From assembly GCF_015351235.1 (NCBI RefSeq), contig NZ_JADKSJ010000002.1, positions 372,001-436,000 of the forward strand: DNA of 64,000 bases, in the 5' to 3' direction. Each line of letters begins with the position of its first letter. The stretch's first letter is position 1. Source of the stretch: Plantibacter sp. VKM Ac-2880. Its GTDB lineage: Bacteria > Actinomycetota > Actinomycetes > Actinomycetales > Microbacteriaceae. The position numbers and the translations under genes are program-made. The notes under the pieces are model-generated. The model searched no databases, had not been told where the DNA came from, and saw nothing but the letters and a program-made list of their open reading frames with translations. Of the stretch, positions 18,244 to 26,174 are shown in pieces.

Positions 18244-19881
18244 GTGTCAGCAACCGACCTCCTCGAAGACGCGTTGGATCGTGTGGCGAACTTCGACGCC
18301 TCCGGGGCGATCGCCCTGCTCGAGGCGGTGCCGGGCGTCGAGGCGGACCCCCGGCTGCTCGCGCTCCGCTCCTACGCGCGCTTCACCGCCGCGGACTTCG
18401 TCGGCTGCCAGCAGGACGCGGCAGCAGCCGTCGCCGCTTCCACGGGTGCCGAACGGACGACCAGACTCCTCGCGCTCGGCGCGGCCGGGCTCGCGCTCGG
18501 GTCCGACCGGTCACCGGACTCGATCCTCGAGGGGTGCTTCGAGGAGGCCATGTCGCTCGTCGAGGCCGGTGGCGAGGTGGAACCGTCCGTCGCCTGGCTC
18601 GTCGGCTACCTGCTCGTCGAGGGAGCCGTCGTCAACGTGCTGATCCACGTGGCGCGCGGCTTCGCCGACGCGTTCAGCGAGGAGATCGCCGCGACGCCCA
18701 CCCGGCTCTTCCGCACACTCGTCGACGGCGTCGTCGCGCGACTGCTCCTCAACGAGGGTCGCGTCGCCGATGCGGAGGCGGCTGCGCTCGTCATGTTCGA
18801 ACGGGCCTCCAGCGAGCCGACGAGACTCTACGCGGAGGCCGTCCAGTGCCTCGTCGCGGGGAACCGCGCCGAGCAGGGTGCGACCCGGACCCTCGCGCGG
18901 CGCGTCCGCCAGGCCATCCCCGAACCGACGGGCGCGTTCCAGACGACCTGCTACCTCCTCGTCGGATACGGGCTCGCCGCCCTGGCCGACGACCACGGAG
19001 CCGCCGCACTGGCGCGGAGCGCTTCGGGGAACGACTTCAGCGGGCTGTCCGTCCAGGACCGGGCCCTGGCGATCGAGCTGCTCGTCGCCAGCGCGTTCCT
19101 GGACGGCGACGTCGTCGAATTGGAACGACTCATCGGCTTCATCGCCGACGACGTCGATCGGCGTGTGCCCGGCCCGGCGATCCTGCGCATGCAGTGCAAG
19201 CTGGAACTGCTGCGGGGCGATCCGGCCGGAGCACTCGTTCTCGCCCGGACGGCGGCGACTCGCGCGCTGGCGGACGGCCGCATGCTCGAGGCCGGGATCG
19301 GCGAGATCCTCGCCACCCGAGCGCTCATCGCGATGTCCGACCGCACCCAGGCGGTGCGTGAACTGTCCGCACTCGCCGAGCAGGCCGATCGCGGCGGACA
19401 CACCGCGGCGACCCGATCGGCCGCCCGCGAGTTGAAGGCCATCGGACGACGTCTCGCCCCGATCGCCGGATCCGGCTGGGACGGCCTGTCACCCCGCGAG
19501 CGCGAGGTGGCCCTCCTCTCCGCCGAGGGCAACTCGACGGCGCAGATCGCCTCCGTCCTGCAGCTCTCCTCCCGCACCGTCGACGCCCACGTGACGCGGG
19601 TGCTCGCCGCGTTCGGCATCGTGTCCCGGCGCCAGCTCCCCTCGAGGCTGCCGGCGACCCTGCCGTTGAGCGCCGTCCCCATCCCGACCACGCCGCTCAC
19701 GCCCCGGCAACGGGACCTCACCGAACTCGTCGCCGACGGGCTGTCGAACGACGAGATCGCCGCGACCCTCGGCATCTCCCGCAAGACCGTGGAGAAGCAC
19801 CTCAGCGCGGTGTTCACCGCGTGGTCGGTGCGCTCACGGGTGGCCGTGGCGCGCATCGTGCTCGCCAACCGCACCGCCTGA
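18244..19881 (+). CDS. Transcriptional regulator with two C-terminal LuxR-type HTH domains
   Basis: A 545-residue protein. About residues 1-400 are alanine/leucine-rich helices resembling a TPR-like repeat region, with no clear ATP-binding motif, unlike the MalT/LAL regulators. Two LuxR-type HTH domains follow: about 414-466 (GLSPREREVALLSAEGNSTA, then SSRTVDAHVTRV) and about 484-541 (PLTPRQRDLTELVADGLSND, then SRKTVEKHLSAVF). One such domain is normal; two in tandem are unusual. The gene stands alone between the carboxylase alpha gene and the convergent lpdA. Target and signal are unknown. The GTG start is set by the -10 hexamer 6 nt upstream. Confidence 0.8.
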   Translation: MSATDLLEDALDRVANFDASGAIALLEAVPGVEADPRLLALRSYARFTAADFVGCQQDAAAAVAASTGAERTTRLLALGAAGLALGSDRSPDSILEGCFEEAMSLVEAGGEVEPSVAWLVGYLLVEGAVVNVLIHVARGFADAFSEEIAATPTRLFRTLVDGVVARLLLNEGRVADAEAAALVMFERASSEPTRLYAEAVQCLVAGNRAEQGATRTLARRVRQAIPEPTGAFQTTCYLLVGYGLAALADDHGAAALARSASGNDFSGLSVQDRALAIELLVASAFLDGDVVELERLIGFIADDVDRRVPGPAILRMQCKLELLRGDPAGALVLARTAATRALADGRMLEAGIGEILATRALIAMSDRTQAVRELSALAEQADRGGHTAATRSAARELKAIGRRLAPIAGSGWDGLSPREREVALLSAEGNSTAQIASVLQLSSRTVDAHVTRVLAAFGIVSRRQLPSRLPATLPLSAVPIPTTPLTPRQRDLTELVADGLSNDEIAATLGISRKTVEKHLSAVFTAWSVRSRVAVARIVLANRTA

Positions 19882-19904
19882 GCCCGGGAGCGCGACCGGC
19901 CGGA

Positions 19905-21341
19905 CTACTCCACGATGTGCATGGCCCGCGCGGCGTCGGTGATCGACCCGGTGAGCGAGGGGTACACCGTGAACGCCCGAGCGACCTGGTCGACGTTCAA
20001 GCGCTGCTCGACGGCCAACGCCAGGGGGAAGATGAGTTCGCTGGCCTTCGGGGCGACGATGACCCCGCCGATCACCGTGCCGCTGCCGGTGCGGGCGAAC
20101 AGCTTGACGAAGCCGTCCTTGATGCCCATCATCTTCGCGCGCGGGTTCTGCGCCAGCGGCAGCTTGTAGATCTCGCCCTGCGCGATGCCGTCCTCGATCT
20201 GCTTCTGGGTCCAGCCGACGGTCGCGATCTCCGGCTGCGTGAAGATGTTCGCGGCCACGTTGCGGATCTCGGTCGGGTTCACCGCGTCGCCCATGGCGTG
20301 CAGCATCGAGGTGCGCCCCTGCATGGAGGCGACGGAGGCGAGCGGCAGGAACGTCGTGCAGTCGCCGGCGGCGTAGATGTTGGGGACGCTCGTCCGGGCC
20401 ACCCGGTTGACGCGGATGTGACCGGAGTCGGTCAGCTGGACGCCGGCCTCCTCGAGCCCGATCCCGGCGGTGTTCGGGACCGAACCGACCGCCATGAGGC
20501 AGTGCGAGCCTTCGACGGTCCGGCCGTCGGAGAGGGTCGCGACGACGCCGTGCTCGGTCCGGGTGACCGAGTCGGCCCTGGACTTCGACAGCACCGTCAT
20601 GCCGTTGCGCTTGAAGACGTTCTCGATGACGGCCGCGGCGTCCGCGTCCTCGCCGGGCAAAACCTGGTCGCGGCTCGAGATGAGCGTGACCTTCGACCCG
20701 AGCGCCGTGTACGCGGAGGCGAACTCGGCGCCGGTGACACCGGAGCCGACGACGATCAGGTGCTCGGGGACCGAGGTGAGGTTGTACAGCTGGGTCCAGG
20801 TGAGGATGCGCTCGCCGTCCGGCAGCGCTGACGGCAACTGACGCGGACTCGCGCCCACGGAGATGACGACGGTGTCGGCCTCGATGCGGTCGAAGTCGGT
20901 CCCTGCGGAGCGGTCGGTCGAGACGATGACCTCGTTCGGGCCGTCGAGGCGCCCCTGGCCGTTCACGATCCGGACGCCGGCCCGGATGAGCCCGGCCCGC
21001 ATGTCCTCGGACTGTTGGCGGGCGAGCCCCAGCAGACGTTTGTTGACCGCGGCGAGGTTGACGGCGACCTCGGGACGGCTGGGCTTGCCGGTGGTCTCCG
21101 AGCGGACGAAGAACTGCACACCGAGATCAGCGGCCTCGCCGATGGCACCGACCGCGTCGGCCGTGGCGATGAGGCTCTTGGACGGGACGACGTCGGTGAT
21201 GACCGCCGCGCCGCCGACGCCCGTCCGTTCCACCAGGGTCACGTCGGCGCCGAGCTGGGCGCCGGCGAGCGCCGCCTCGTACCCGCCGGGTCCGCCTCCG
21301 ATGATCGCCACTCGCTGCTTGCGTTCGAACTCGTAGGCCAT
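19905..21341 (-). CDS. lpdA: NAD(P)H-quinone dehydrogenase, LpdA type
   Basis: A 478-residue FAD-dependent pyridine nucleotide-disulfide oxidoreductase fold: FAD motif VAIIGGGPGGYEAAL, NAD motif IVVGSGVTGAEFASAY (about residue 190), and YAAGDCTTFLPLASVA (about 320). The region that holds the redox-active CxxxxC pair in lipoamide dehydrogenases reads GVGGAAVITDVVPSKSLI here, with no cysteine, so disulfide chemistry is excluded. M. tuberculosis LpdA (Rv3303c) has the same loss and reduces quinones. The ATG at 21341 was chosen by family alignment, with a -10-like GAGAAT 6 nt upstream. It is divergent from the purine phosphorylase gene, as in M. tuberculosis order. Confidence 0.88.
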   Translation of the reverse strand: MAYEFERKQRVAIIGGGPGGYEAALAGAQLGADVTLVERTGVGGAAVITDVVPSKSLIATADAVGAIGEAADLGVQFFVRSETTGKPSRPEVAVNLAAVNKRLLGLARQQSEDMRAGLIRAGVRIVNGQGRLDGPNEVIVSTDRSAGTDFDRIEADTVVISVGASPRQLPSALPDGERILTWTQLYNLTSVPEHLIVVGSGVTGAEFASAYTALGSKVTLISSRDQVLPGEDADAAAVIENVFKRNGMTVLSKSRADSVTRTEHGVVATLSDGRTVEGSHCLMAVGSVPNTAGIGLEEAGVQLTDSGHIRVNRVARTSVPNIYAAGDCTTFLPLASVASMQGRTSMLHAMGDAVNPTEIRNVAANIFTQPEIATVGWTQKQIEDGIAQGEIYKLPLAQNPRAKMMGIKDGFVKLFARTGSGTVIGGVIVAPKASELIFPLALAVEQRLNVDQVARAFTVYPSLTGSITDAARAMHIVE

Positions 21342-21347
21342 GCGACC

Positions 21348-21353
21348 ATTCTC
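21348..21353 (-). promoter_or_regulatory. -10-like element of lpdA
   Basis: GAGAAT on the minus strand ends exactly 6 nt before the lpdA ATG. The first base departs from the TAnnnT consensus. Confidence 0.35.
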
Positions 21354-21433
21354 GCGCGCGACCAGGGGCGGGACCAAACCCGTTCCGCGCCCCGGCGACG
21401 ACCGGGTTGCACGGATGAGCGGGGTCCGCACGG

Positions 21434-21463
21434 TTGGGGTCCGGCCTCGCCCCTGTCTAGAGT
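21434..21463 (+). promoter_or_regulatory. Promoter of the purine phosphorylase gene
   Basis: TTGGGG (21434-21439), an 18-bp spacer and TAGAGT (21458-21463), which ends exactly 6 nt before the ATG at 21470. This is the clearest leaderless promoter in the window, although GAGAGG just before the ATG could also act as a ribosome site. Confidence 0.65.
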
Positions 21464-21469
21464 GAGAGG

Positions 21470-22303
21470 ATGTCCGAAACTGCTGCGAACCCGCTCGATC
21501 TGTCCGATGTCGATCCCTTCGAGATCGCCCGAGAAGCCGCGGGTCAGATCGCCGAGAAGACCGGTGTCGATCGCCACGACATCGCCCTCACGCTCGGGAG
21601 TGGTTGGGGGAAGGCGGCCGACCTCATCGGTGAGACCACGGCGACCATCCCAGCAGCCGAGATCGTCGGCTTCTCGAAGCCCGCGCTCGAGGGCCACGTC
21701 GGCACCCTGCGCTCCGTCCTCCTGCCGAGCGGCAAGCGTGCGCTCGTGATCGGTGCCCGGACCCACTACTACGAGAACCACGGCGTGCGCCGCGTGGTGC
21801 ACAGCGTCCGGACGGCCGCGGCCGCGGGCGCCGGCATCATGATCCTCACCAACGGCGCGGGCGGCATCAAGGACCACTGGACCCCCGGCACGCCGGTCCT
21901 CATCAGCGACCACATCAACCTCACCGCGGACTCGCCGCTCGAGGGCGCGACGTTCATCGACCTCACCGACCTGTACGCGAAGCGCCTGCGCGACCTCGCG
22001 CACTCGGTCGCACCCGAGCTCGACGAAGGCGTCTACACGCAGTTCCGCGGGCCGCACTACGAGACCCCCGCCGAGGTGCAGATGGCGAAGGCGATCGGTG
22101 GCCACATCGTCGGCATGTCCACGGCGCTGGAGGCCATCGCCGCCCGTCAGGCCGGCATGGAGGTGCTCGGCATGTCGCTCATCACGAACCTCGCCGCCGG
22201 CATCCAGAAGACGCCGCTCAGCCACGCCGAGGTCATCGAGGCCGGCCAGACGGCCGAGCCGGTGATCAGCAAGCTCCTCGCGCAGATCGTCGCCGCCCTG
22301 TGA
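21470..22303 (+). CDS. punA: Purine-nucleoside phosphorylase
   Basis: Splits purine nucleosides with phosphate into base and (deoxy)ribose 1-phosphate. The 277-residue protein is of the trimeric type: phosphate site LTLGSGWGKAADLI, GARTHYYENHG (about residue 85), TNGAGGIKDHW (about 125), FRGPHYETPAEVQM (about 190) and GMSTALEAIAARQAGMEVLG. It overlaps the start of the sugar phosphomutase gene by 4 bp (GTGA), so the two are probably co-translated. With the importer, cytidine deaminase, thymidine phosphorylase and adenosine deaminase nearby it forms a nucleoside salvage set. Confidence 0.93.
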   Translation: MSETAANPLDLSDVDPFEIAREAAGQIAEKTGVDRHDIALTLGSGWGKAADLIGETTATIPAAEIVGFSKPALEGHVGTLRSVLLPSGKRALVIGARTHYYENHGVRRVVHSVRTAAAAGAGIMILTNGAGGIKDHWTPGTPVLISDHINLTADSPLEGATFIDLTDLYAKRLRDLAHSVAPELDEGVYTQFRGPHYETPAEVQMAKAIGGHIVGMSTALEAIAARQAGMEVLGMSLITNLAAGIQKTPLSHAEVIEAGQTAEPVISKLLAQIVAAL

Positions 22304-24000
22304 GCGCCTCGACGCTGCTCGCGACCGCGGAGGCATGGCTCGCGCAGGACCCCGACGACGAGACGAGGGCCGAACTGGCCGGACTCGTCGAGCGCGCCAG
22401 GGTCGCCGACGAGGTCGCGGTCGCCGAGCTGCACGACCGCTTCGACACCCGCCTGCAGTTCGGCACGGCCGGGCTGCGCGGCCGCATCGAAGCCGGCTCC
22501 AACCGCATGAACCGCGTGCTCGTCTCACAGGCCGCGGCGGGCCTCGCCACCTACCTCCTCGAGCAGGCAGCGGACGGGGTCACCCCGAGCATCGTCATCG
22601 GGTACGACGGCCGGAAGAACTCCGCGGTGTTCGCTCAGGACACCGCCGAGCTCATGACGGGCGCCGGCGTCCGCGCCATCCTGCTCCCCCGACTGCTGCC
22701 GACGCCGGTCCTCGCCTTCGCCGTCCGGTTCTTCGACGCCTCGGCCGGCGTCATGGTCACCGCGAGCCACAACCCGCCGGCCGACAACGGCTACAAGGTG
22801 TACCTCGGCGGTGAGCACCAGGGCTCGCAGATCGTCTCCCCCGCCGATGCGGCGATCGCCGCGCACATCGAGCGCATCGCCACCGCGGCGTCCGTCCAGG
22901 ACCTGCCTCGCGACGAGGCGTTCGAGATCGCTGGTGAGGACGTCGTCGACGCGTACGTCGCGGCGACGGCCGCTGTGGCCCAGGCTCCGGCGGGAGACCA
23001 GCTCCGCGTCGTCTACACCGCCATGCACGGCGTCGGCTGGGAGACCACCGGTCGCGTCCTCGAGACCGCAGGGTACCCCGCACCGGAACTCGTCACCGAG
23101 CAGATCGACCCGGACCCGACGTTCCGGACCGTGAGCTTCCCGAACCCGGAGGAGCCCGGCGCCCTCGACCTGTCGTTCGCGACGGCGCGAGCGACCGGCG
23201 CCGACCTCATCATCGCCAACGACCCCGACGCCGACCGCCTGGCGATCGCCATCCCGGACGCTGCGGAGGCCTCCGGCTACCGACGACTCACCGGCAACGA
23301 GGTCGGCCTGCTCCTCGGCTGGCGCGCGGCGCAGCTCGCGAGTGCGGAACTCGACGGCGATGCGGCACCGGAGGGGACCCTCGCCTGCTCGATCGTCTCC
23401 TCACCGGCGTTACGGACGGTCGCCGAGGCCCACGGTCTCGCGTTCCGCGAGACGCTCACCGGGTTCAAGTGGATCTCCCGCACCCCCGGCATGCGCTTCG
23501 GCTTCGAAGAGGCGCTCGGATACCTCGTGAACCCCGAGACGGTGCGCGACAAGGACGGTATCTCCGCCGCGGTCGCGTTCCTCGGACTCGCGACGTCGGC
23601 TGCACAGGCGGGCGAGAGCGTCGCCGGGCTGCTCGACCGGTTCGCTGCGACCTTCGGCTCCTTCGGGAGTGATCAGATCTCCATCCGCTACGCGGAGCTC
23701 AGCCGCATCGGCGAGGTCATGGCTGCACTGCGGGAGCTCCCGCCCACGCGGATCGCCGGAGCGGCGGTGACCCGGATCGACGATCTCGTCGACGGCTTCG
23801 AGGGCCTCCCGCCAAGCGACGTCCTCCGGCTGTGGCTCGACGACGGGACCCGGGTGATGATCCGCCCGAGCGGGACGGAACCGAAGCTCAAGGTGTACGT
23901 CGACGTGCAATCGAGCGAGGGCGATGCGGGCGAACGGGCGGCGACGGTCGCGGCACGCCTGGTCGCGCTGCGCAGCGAACTGACCGAGCTCGTCGCCTAG
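22300..24000 (+). CDS. pmmB: Phospho-sugar mutase (phosphopentomutase/phosphomannomutase type)
   Basis: A 566-residue alpha-D-phosphohexomutase-family enzyme: N-terminal QFGTAGLRGRIEAGSNRMN, the phosphoserine loop TASHNPPADNGYKVY (about residue 150), the Mg loop NDPDADRLAIA (about 307) and the C-terminal phosphate site RPSGTEPKLKVYV (about 525). Long members of this family interconvert hexose 1- and 6-phosphates or (deoxy)ribose 1- and 5-phosphates. The GTGA overlap with the nucleoside phosphorylase makes a phosphopentomutase role, taking (deoxy)ribose 1-phosphate to the 5-phosphate, the best guess. M. tuberculosis pmmB lies in the same position. Confidence 0.88.
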   Translation: MSASTLLATAEAWLAQDPDDETRAELAGLVERARVADEVAVAELHDRFDTRLQFGTAGLRGRIEAGSNRMNRVLVSQAAAGLATYLLEQAADGVTPSIVIGYDGRKNSAVFAQDTAELMTGAGVRAILLPRLLPTPVLAFAVRFFDASAGVMVTASHNPPADNGYKVYLGGEHQGSQIVSPADAAIAAHIERIATAASVQDLPRDEAFEIAGEDVVDAYVAATAAVAQAPAGDQLRVVYTAMHGVGWETTGRVLETAGYPAPELVTEQIDPDPTFRTVSFPNPEEPGALDLSFATARATGADLIIANDPDADRLAIAIPDAAEASGYRRLTGNEVGLLLGWRAAQLASAELDGDAAPEGTLACSIVSSPALRTVAEAHGLAFRETLTGFKWISRTPGMRFGFEEALGYLVNPETVRDKDGISAAVAFLGLATSAAQAGESVAGLLDRFAATFGSFGSDQISIRYAELSRIGEVMAALRELPPTRIAGAAVTRIDDLVDGFEGLPPSDVLRLWLDDGTRVMIRPSGTEPKLKVYVDVQSSEGDAGERAATVAARLVALRSELTELVA

Positions 24001-24005
24001 CCCGT

Positions 24006-24054
24006 CGGCCGGATCAGGGAACCGGACGCGGTCCGCCGACGACCGATCCGGCCG
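24006..24054. terminator. Convergent terminator hairpin
   Basis: Outer arms CGGCCGGATC (24006-24015) and its complement (24045-24054) enclose an inner stem CGGAC/GTCCG (24023-24035). It lies between the convergent sugar phosphomutase and PTS IIB genes. Confidence 0.55.
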
Positions 24055-24074
24055 CCGAGCCACTCGGCGTGCCC

Positions 24075-24347
24075 TCAGCCGAGGGCGCGCTCGAGCTTCT
24101 CGGTGAGTTCGGCGAGGTCGAAATAATTGTCGATCACGACGATGTCGGCGAAGGTCTTGCCGATACGCTCGACGAGTTCGGGAGACGTCAGGATGACCTG
24201 GGCATCCGCAGCCGTCGTCGACAGGCTCTCGATGTCGCCGGCGATCACGTCGGCCTCGAGGTCGAGTCGCTCCAGGGCGCGTTCGGCGTTGAGCTTGAGG
24301 ATCGCGGACGACCCCACTCCGGAACCGCAGACGGCGACGATCTTCAC
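24075..24347 (-). CDS. PTS system EIIB component (lactose/ascorbate type)
   Basis: A 90-residue P-loop-like EIIB domain. MKIVAVCGSGVGSSAILKLN carries the phospho-accepting Cys7 in CGSGVGSS, and VILTSPELVERI follows. EIIB takes phosphate from EIIA and passes it to a sugar entering through EIIC. The ATG overlaps the EIIA stop as ATGA. No EIIC gene is adjacent or anywhere in the window, so this IIA-IIB pair is an orphan here, sitting at the end of the nucleoside salvage cluster. It may work with a distant IIC or only in regulation; its substrate is unknown. Confidence 0.85.
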   Translation of the reverse strand: MKIVAVCGSGVGSSAILKLNAERALERLDLEADVIAGDIESLSTTAADAQVILTSPELVERIGKTFADIVVIDNYFDLAELTEKLERALG

Positions 24348-24811
24348 GCGGGACCTCCGTGGCCGAGCAGCTCGGCACGGAACACCGCGCGCACCTCGTC
24401 CGCGTCGTTGGCGGCGGCGAGCCGAGGGATCGCCGCCGGGTCGTTGAAGACGTTGGCGATCTCCGCCACCCAGCCGACGTGCGACTCCGCCGTGGTGACC
24501 GCTAGGCCGAGGACCACGGAGACCGGGTCGTTGTGCGGATGTCCGAACCGGACCGGCTCCGCGAGCGTCGCGACGACGAGGGAGTCCTGGTGGACGTCGG
24601 CTCCGGGACGCGCATGGGCGAGCGCGAGGCCTGGAGCGATGACGACGTAGGCGCCGAACTCCTCCACCACGTCGATCATGCGCTGCGTGTACGCAGCGTC
24701 CGTCGCTCCGGTCTGCGTGAGCAGTGCACCGGCCGCGCGGATCGCCTCTCGCCAGTCCGCCGCATCGACGCGGAGGGCGATTGTCGCTTCGGAGAGATCT
24801 GGGAGTGGCAT
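24344..24811 (-). CDS. PTS system EIIA component (fructose/mannitol type)
   Basis: A 155-residue PTS_EIIA type-2 domain: IDVVEEFGAYVVIAPGLALA precedes the probable phospho-histidine in LAHARPG (about residue 68), and later VRFGHPHNDPVSVVLGLAV. It would receive phosphate from HPr, itself phosphorylated by enzyme I (43058-44716). The ATG at 24811 was chosen by domain alignment. A possible -10 TACGCT lies at 24854-24859, giving a leader of about 36 nt. It is followed at once by EIIB with an ATGA overlap. Confidence 0.85.
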   Translation of the reverse strand: MPLPDLSEATIALRVDAADWREAIRAAGALLTQTGATDAAYTQRMIDVVEEFGAYVVIAPGLALAHARPGADVHQDSLVVATLAEPVRFGHPHNDPVSVVLGLAVTTAESHVGWVAEIANVFNDPAAIPRLAAANDADEVRAVFRAELLGHGGPA

Positions 24812-24884
24812 CGCTTCAATCAGAGGATCGGTCGACCCGAGCGGGTCTGGACAAGCGTATCGCTCCGAGGCTGGAAGCCCGCCG

Positions 24885-24924
24885 CGCGTGTGCCACTCGA
24901 GTGGTCGTCCGAGTGGCACACGCG
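24885..24924 (-). terminator. Terminator downstream of add
   Basis: Perfect 14-bp arms, CGCGTGTGCCACTC (24885-24898) and its complement (24911-24924), with a 12-nt loop, directly after the add stop codon on the minus strand. Confidence 0.65.
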
Positions 24925-24931
24925 CCGAGGA

Positions 24932-26062
24932 TCAGTCCTCGTCGTCGTCGAGGAATTCGTCGAACGCCTCCGAGATGCGGTCCGCCAGGGCCTCGCGGAC
25001 CTCCAACGGCTGGAAGGCGGCGGCGGCCGCGTTCAGCTGGAAGGTCTCGAGGTCCGTGAGGTCGTAGTCGAACACCTCGGTAAGCAGCGTGAGCTCCTTG
25101 GTGAGGCTCGTGTCGCTCATCGTCCGGTTGTCGACGTTCACCGTGACGGCGAAGTCGAGCTGGTACAGCAGGTCGAACGGGTGGTCCTCGAGGTCGTCGC
25201 CCCAGGCCGCGATCGCCCCGGTCTGCAGGTTCGACTGGGGGCTCAGCTCGAGCGGGATCCGGCGGTCGCGGACCCACTCCGCGACCGGTCCGAGCGTGGC
25301 GTACAGGGACTCGGCGTCATCGCGCTCGATGAAGATGTCCTCCGCGATGCGGACCCCGTGACCGAGGCGGAGCGCCCGGCCGTCGAGCAGGGCGCTGCGG
25401 ATCGACTCGACGCCGTCGGCCTCACCGGCGTGCACGGTGACCGGGAAGAGCTCACGCGCGAGGTAGTCGAAGGCCAGCCGGTGCTTGCTGGCCGGGAACC
25501 CGGCCTCGGCGCCGGCAATGTCGAAGCCCGCCACGCCGCGTTCGCGGTGCCGCACGGCGAGCTCCGCGATCTCGAGGGCGCGATCGGCGTGGCGCATAGC
25601 CGTGATGAGCTGACCGATCTGGATGTCCGAACCCGTGTGGGCGGCGTCCTTGATCCCGAGCTCGATGCCCTCCTGCACGGCCTCCACGACCGCGTCGAGG
25701 CTCAGCCCGCGGGTGAGGTGCTGCTCGGGAGCCCACCGCACCTCGCCGTAGATGACACCGTCGGCCGCGAGGTCCTGGACAAACTCGCGCGCGACGCGGA
25801 CGAGCCCCTCCTCGGTCTGCATGACCGCGGTGGTGAGGTCGAAGGTCTTCAGATACTCGACGAGCGAGCCGGCGTTGCACTGGGCGTAGAACCAGTCGGC
25901 GAGGCCGTCCGGGTCGGACACGGGGACGTCGACGCCCACCGCCTCCGCGAGTTCGATGATGGTCGAGGGGCGCACGCCGCCGTCGAGGTGGTCGTGGAGC
26001 GAGATCTTGGGCAGCGCGCTGACGTCGACGCCGGAGAGGGGGGATTCATCTGCAGAGGTCAC
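24932..26062 (-). CDS. add: Adenosine deaminase
   Basis: Deaminates adenosine and deoxyadenosine to inosine and deoxyinosine, which the phosphorylase at 21470 can split. The 376-residue TIM-barrel protein has the metal-binding KISLHDHLDGG near the start, the VHAGEADG histidine (about residue 208), the GHGVRI stretch, LSPQSNLQTG (about 285) and the catalytic aspartates in NVDNRTMSDT. The C-terminus is acidic (DEFLDDDED). I chose the third in-frame GTG (26062) because TACAGT ends 7 nt before it; the open frame extends to a GTG at 26083. A hairpin separates it from deoA upstream, so it is probably transcribed on its own. Confidence 0.92.
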   Translation of the reverse strand: MTSADESPLSGVDVSALPKISLHDHLDGGVRPSTIIELAEAVGVDVPVSDPDGLADWFYAQCNAGSLVEYLKTFDLTTAVMQTEEGLVRVAREFVQDLAADGVIYGEVRWAPEQHLTRGLSLDAVVEAVQEGIELGIKDAAHTGSDIQIGQLITAMRHADRALEIAELAVRHRERGVAGFDIAGAEAGFPASKHRLAFDYLARELFPVTVHAGEADGVESIRSALLDGRALRLGHGVRIAEDIFIERDDAESLYATLGPVAEWVRDRRIPLELSPQSNLQTGAIAAWGDDLEDHPFDLLYQLDFAVTVNVDNRTMSDTSLTKELTLLTEVFDYDLTDLETFQLNAAAAAFQPLEVREALADRISEAFDEFLDDDED

Positions 26063-26069
26063 GGGGTTC

Positions 26070-26075
26070 ACTGTA
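26070..26075 (-). promoter_or_regulatory. -10 element of add
   Basis: TACAGT on the minus strand ends 7 nt before the GTG at 26062. It overlaps two other in-frame GTG candidates and so argues against them. Confidence 0.5.
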
Positions 26076-26112
26076 CCGCGCACGCGCGTCCGGCGACATG
26101 GCGTCCATCGGG

Positions 26113-26161
26113 CCGCTCCGACCCGTCACCCGCGAGGAGCGGGCACGGCCGGTCGGAGCGG
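26113..26161 (-). terminator. Terminator downstream of deoA
   Basis: Arms CCGCTCCGACC (26113-26123) and its complement (26151-26161) enclose a second short stem (CCCGC/GCGGG). It lies 14 bp past the deoA stop and before the add promoter. Confidence 0.6.
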
Positions 26162-26174
26162 ACCGGAGGGCGGG

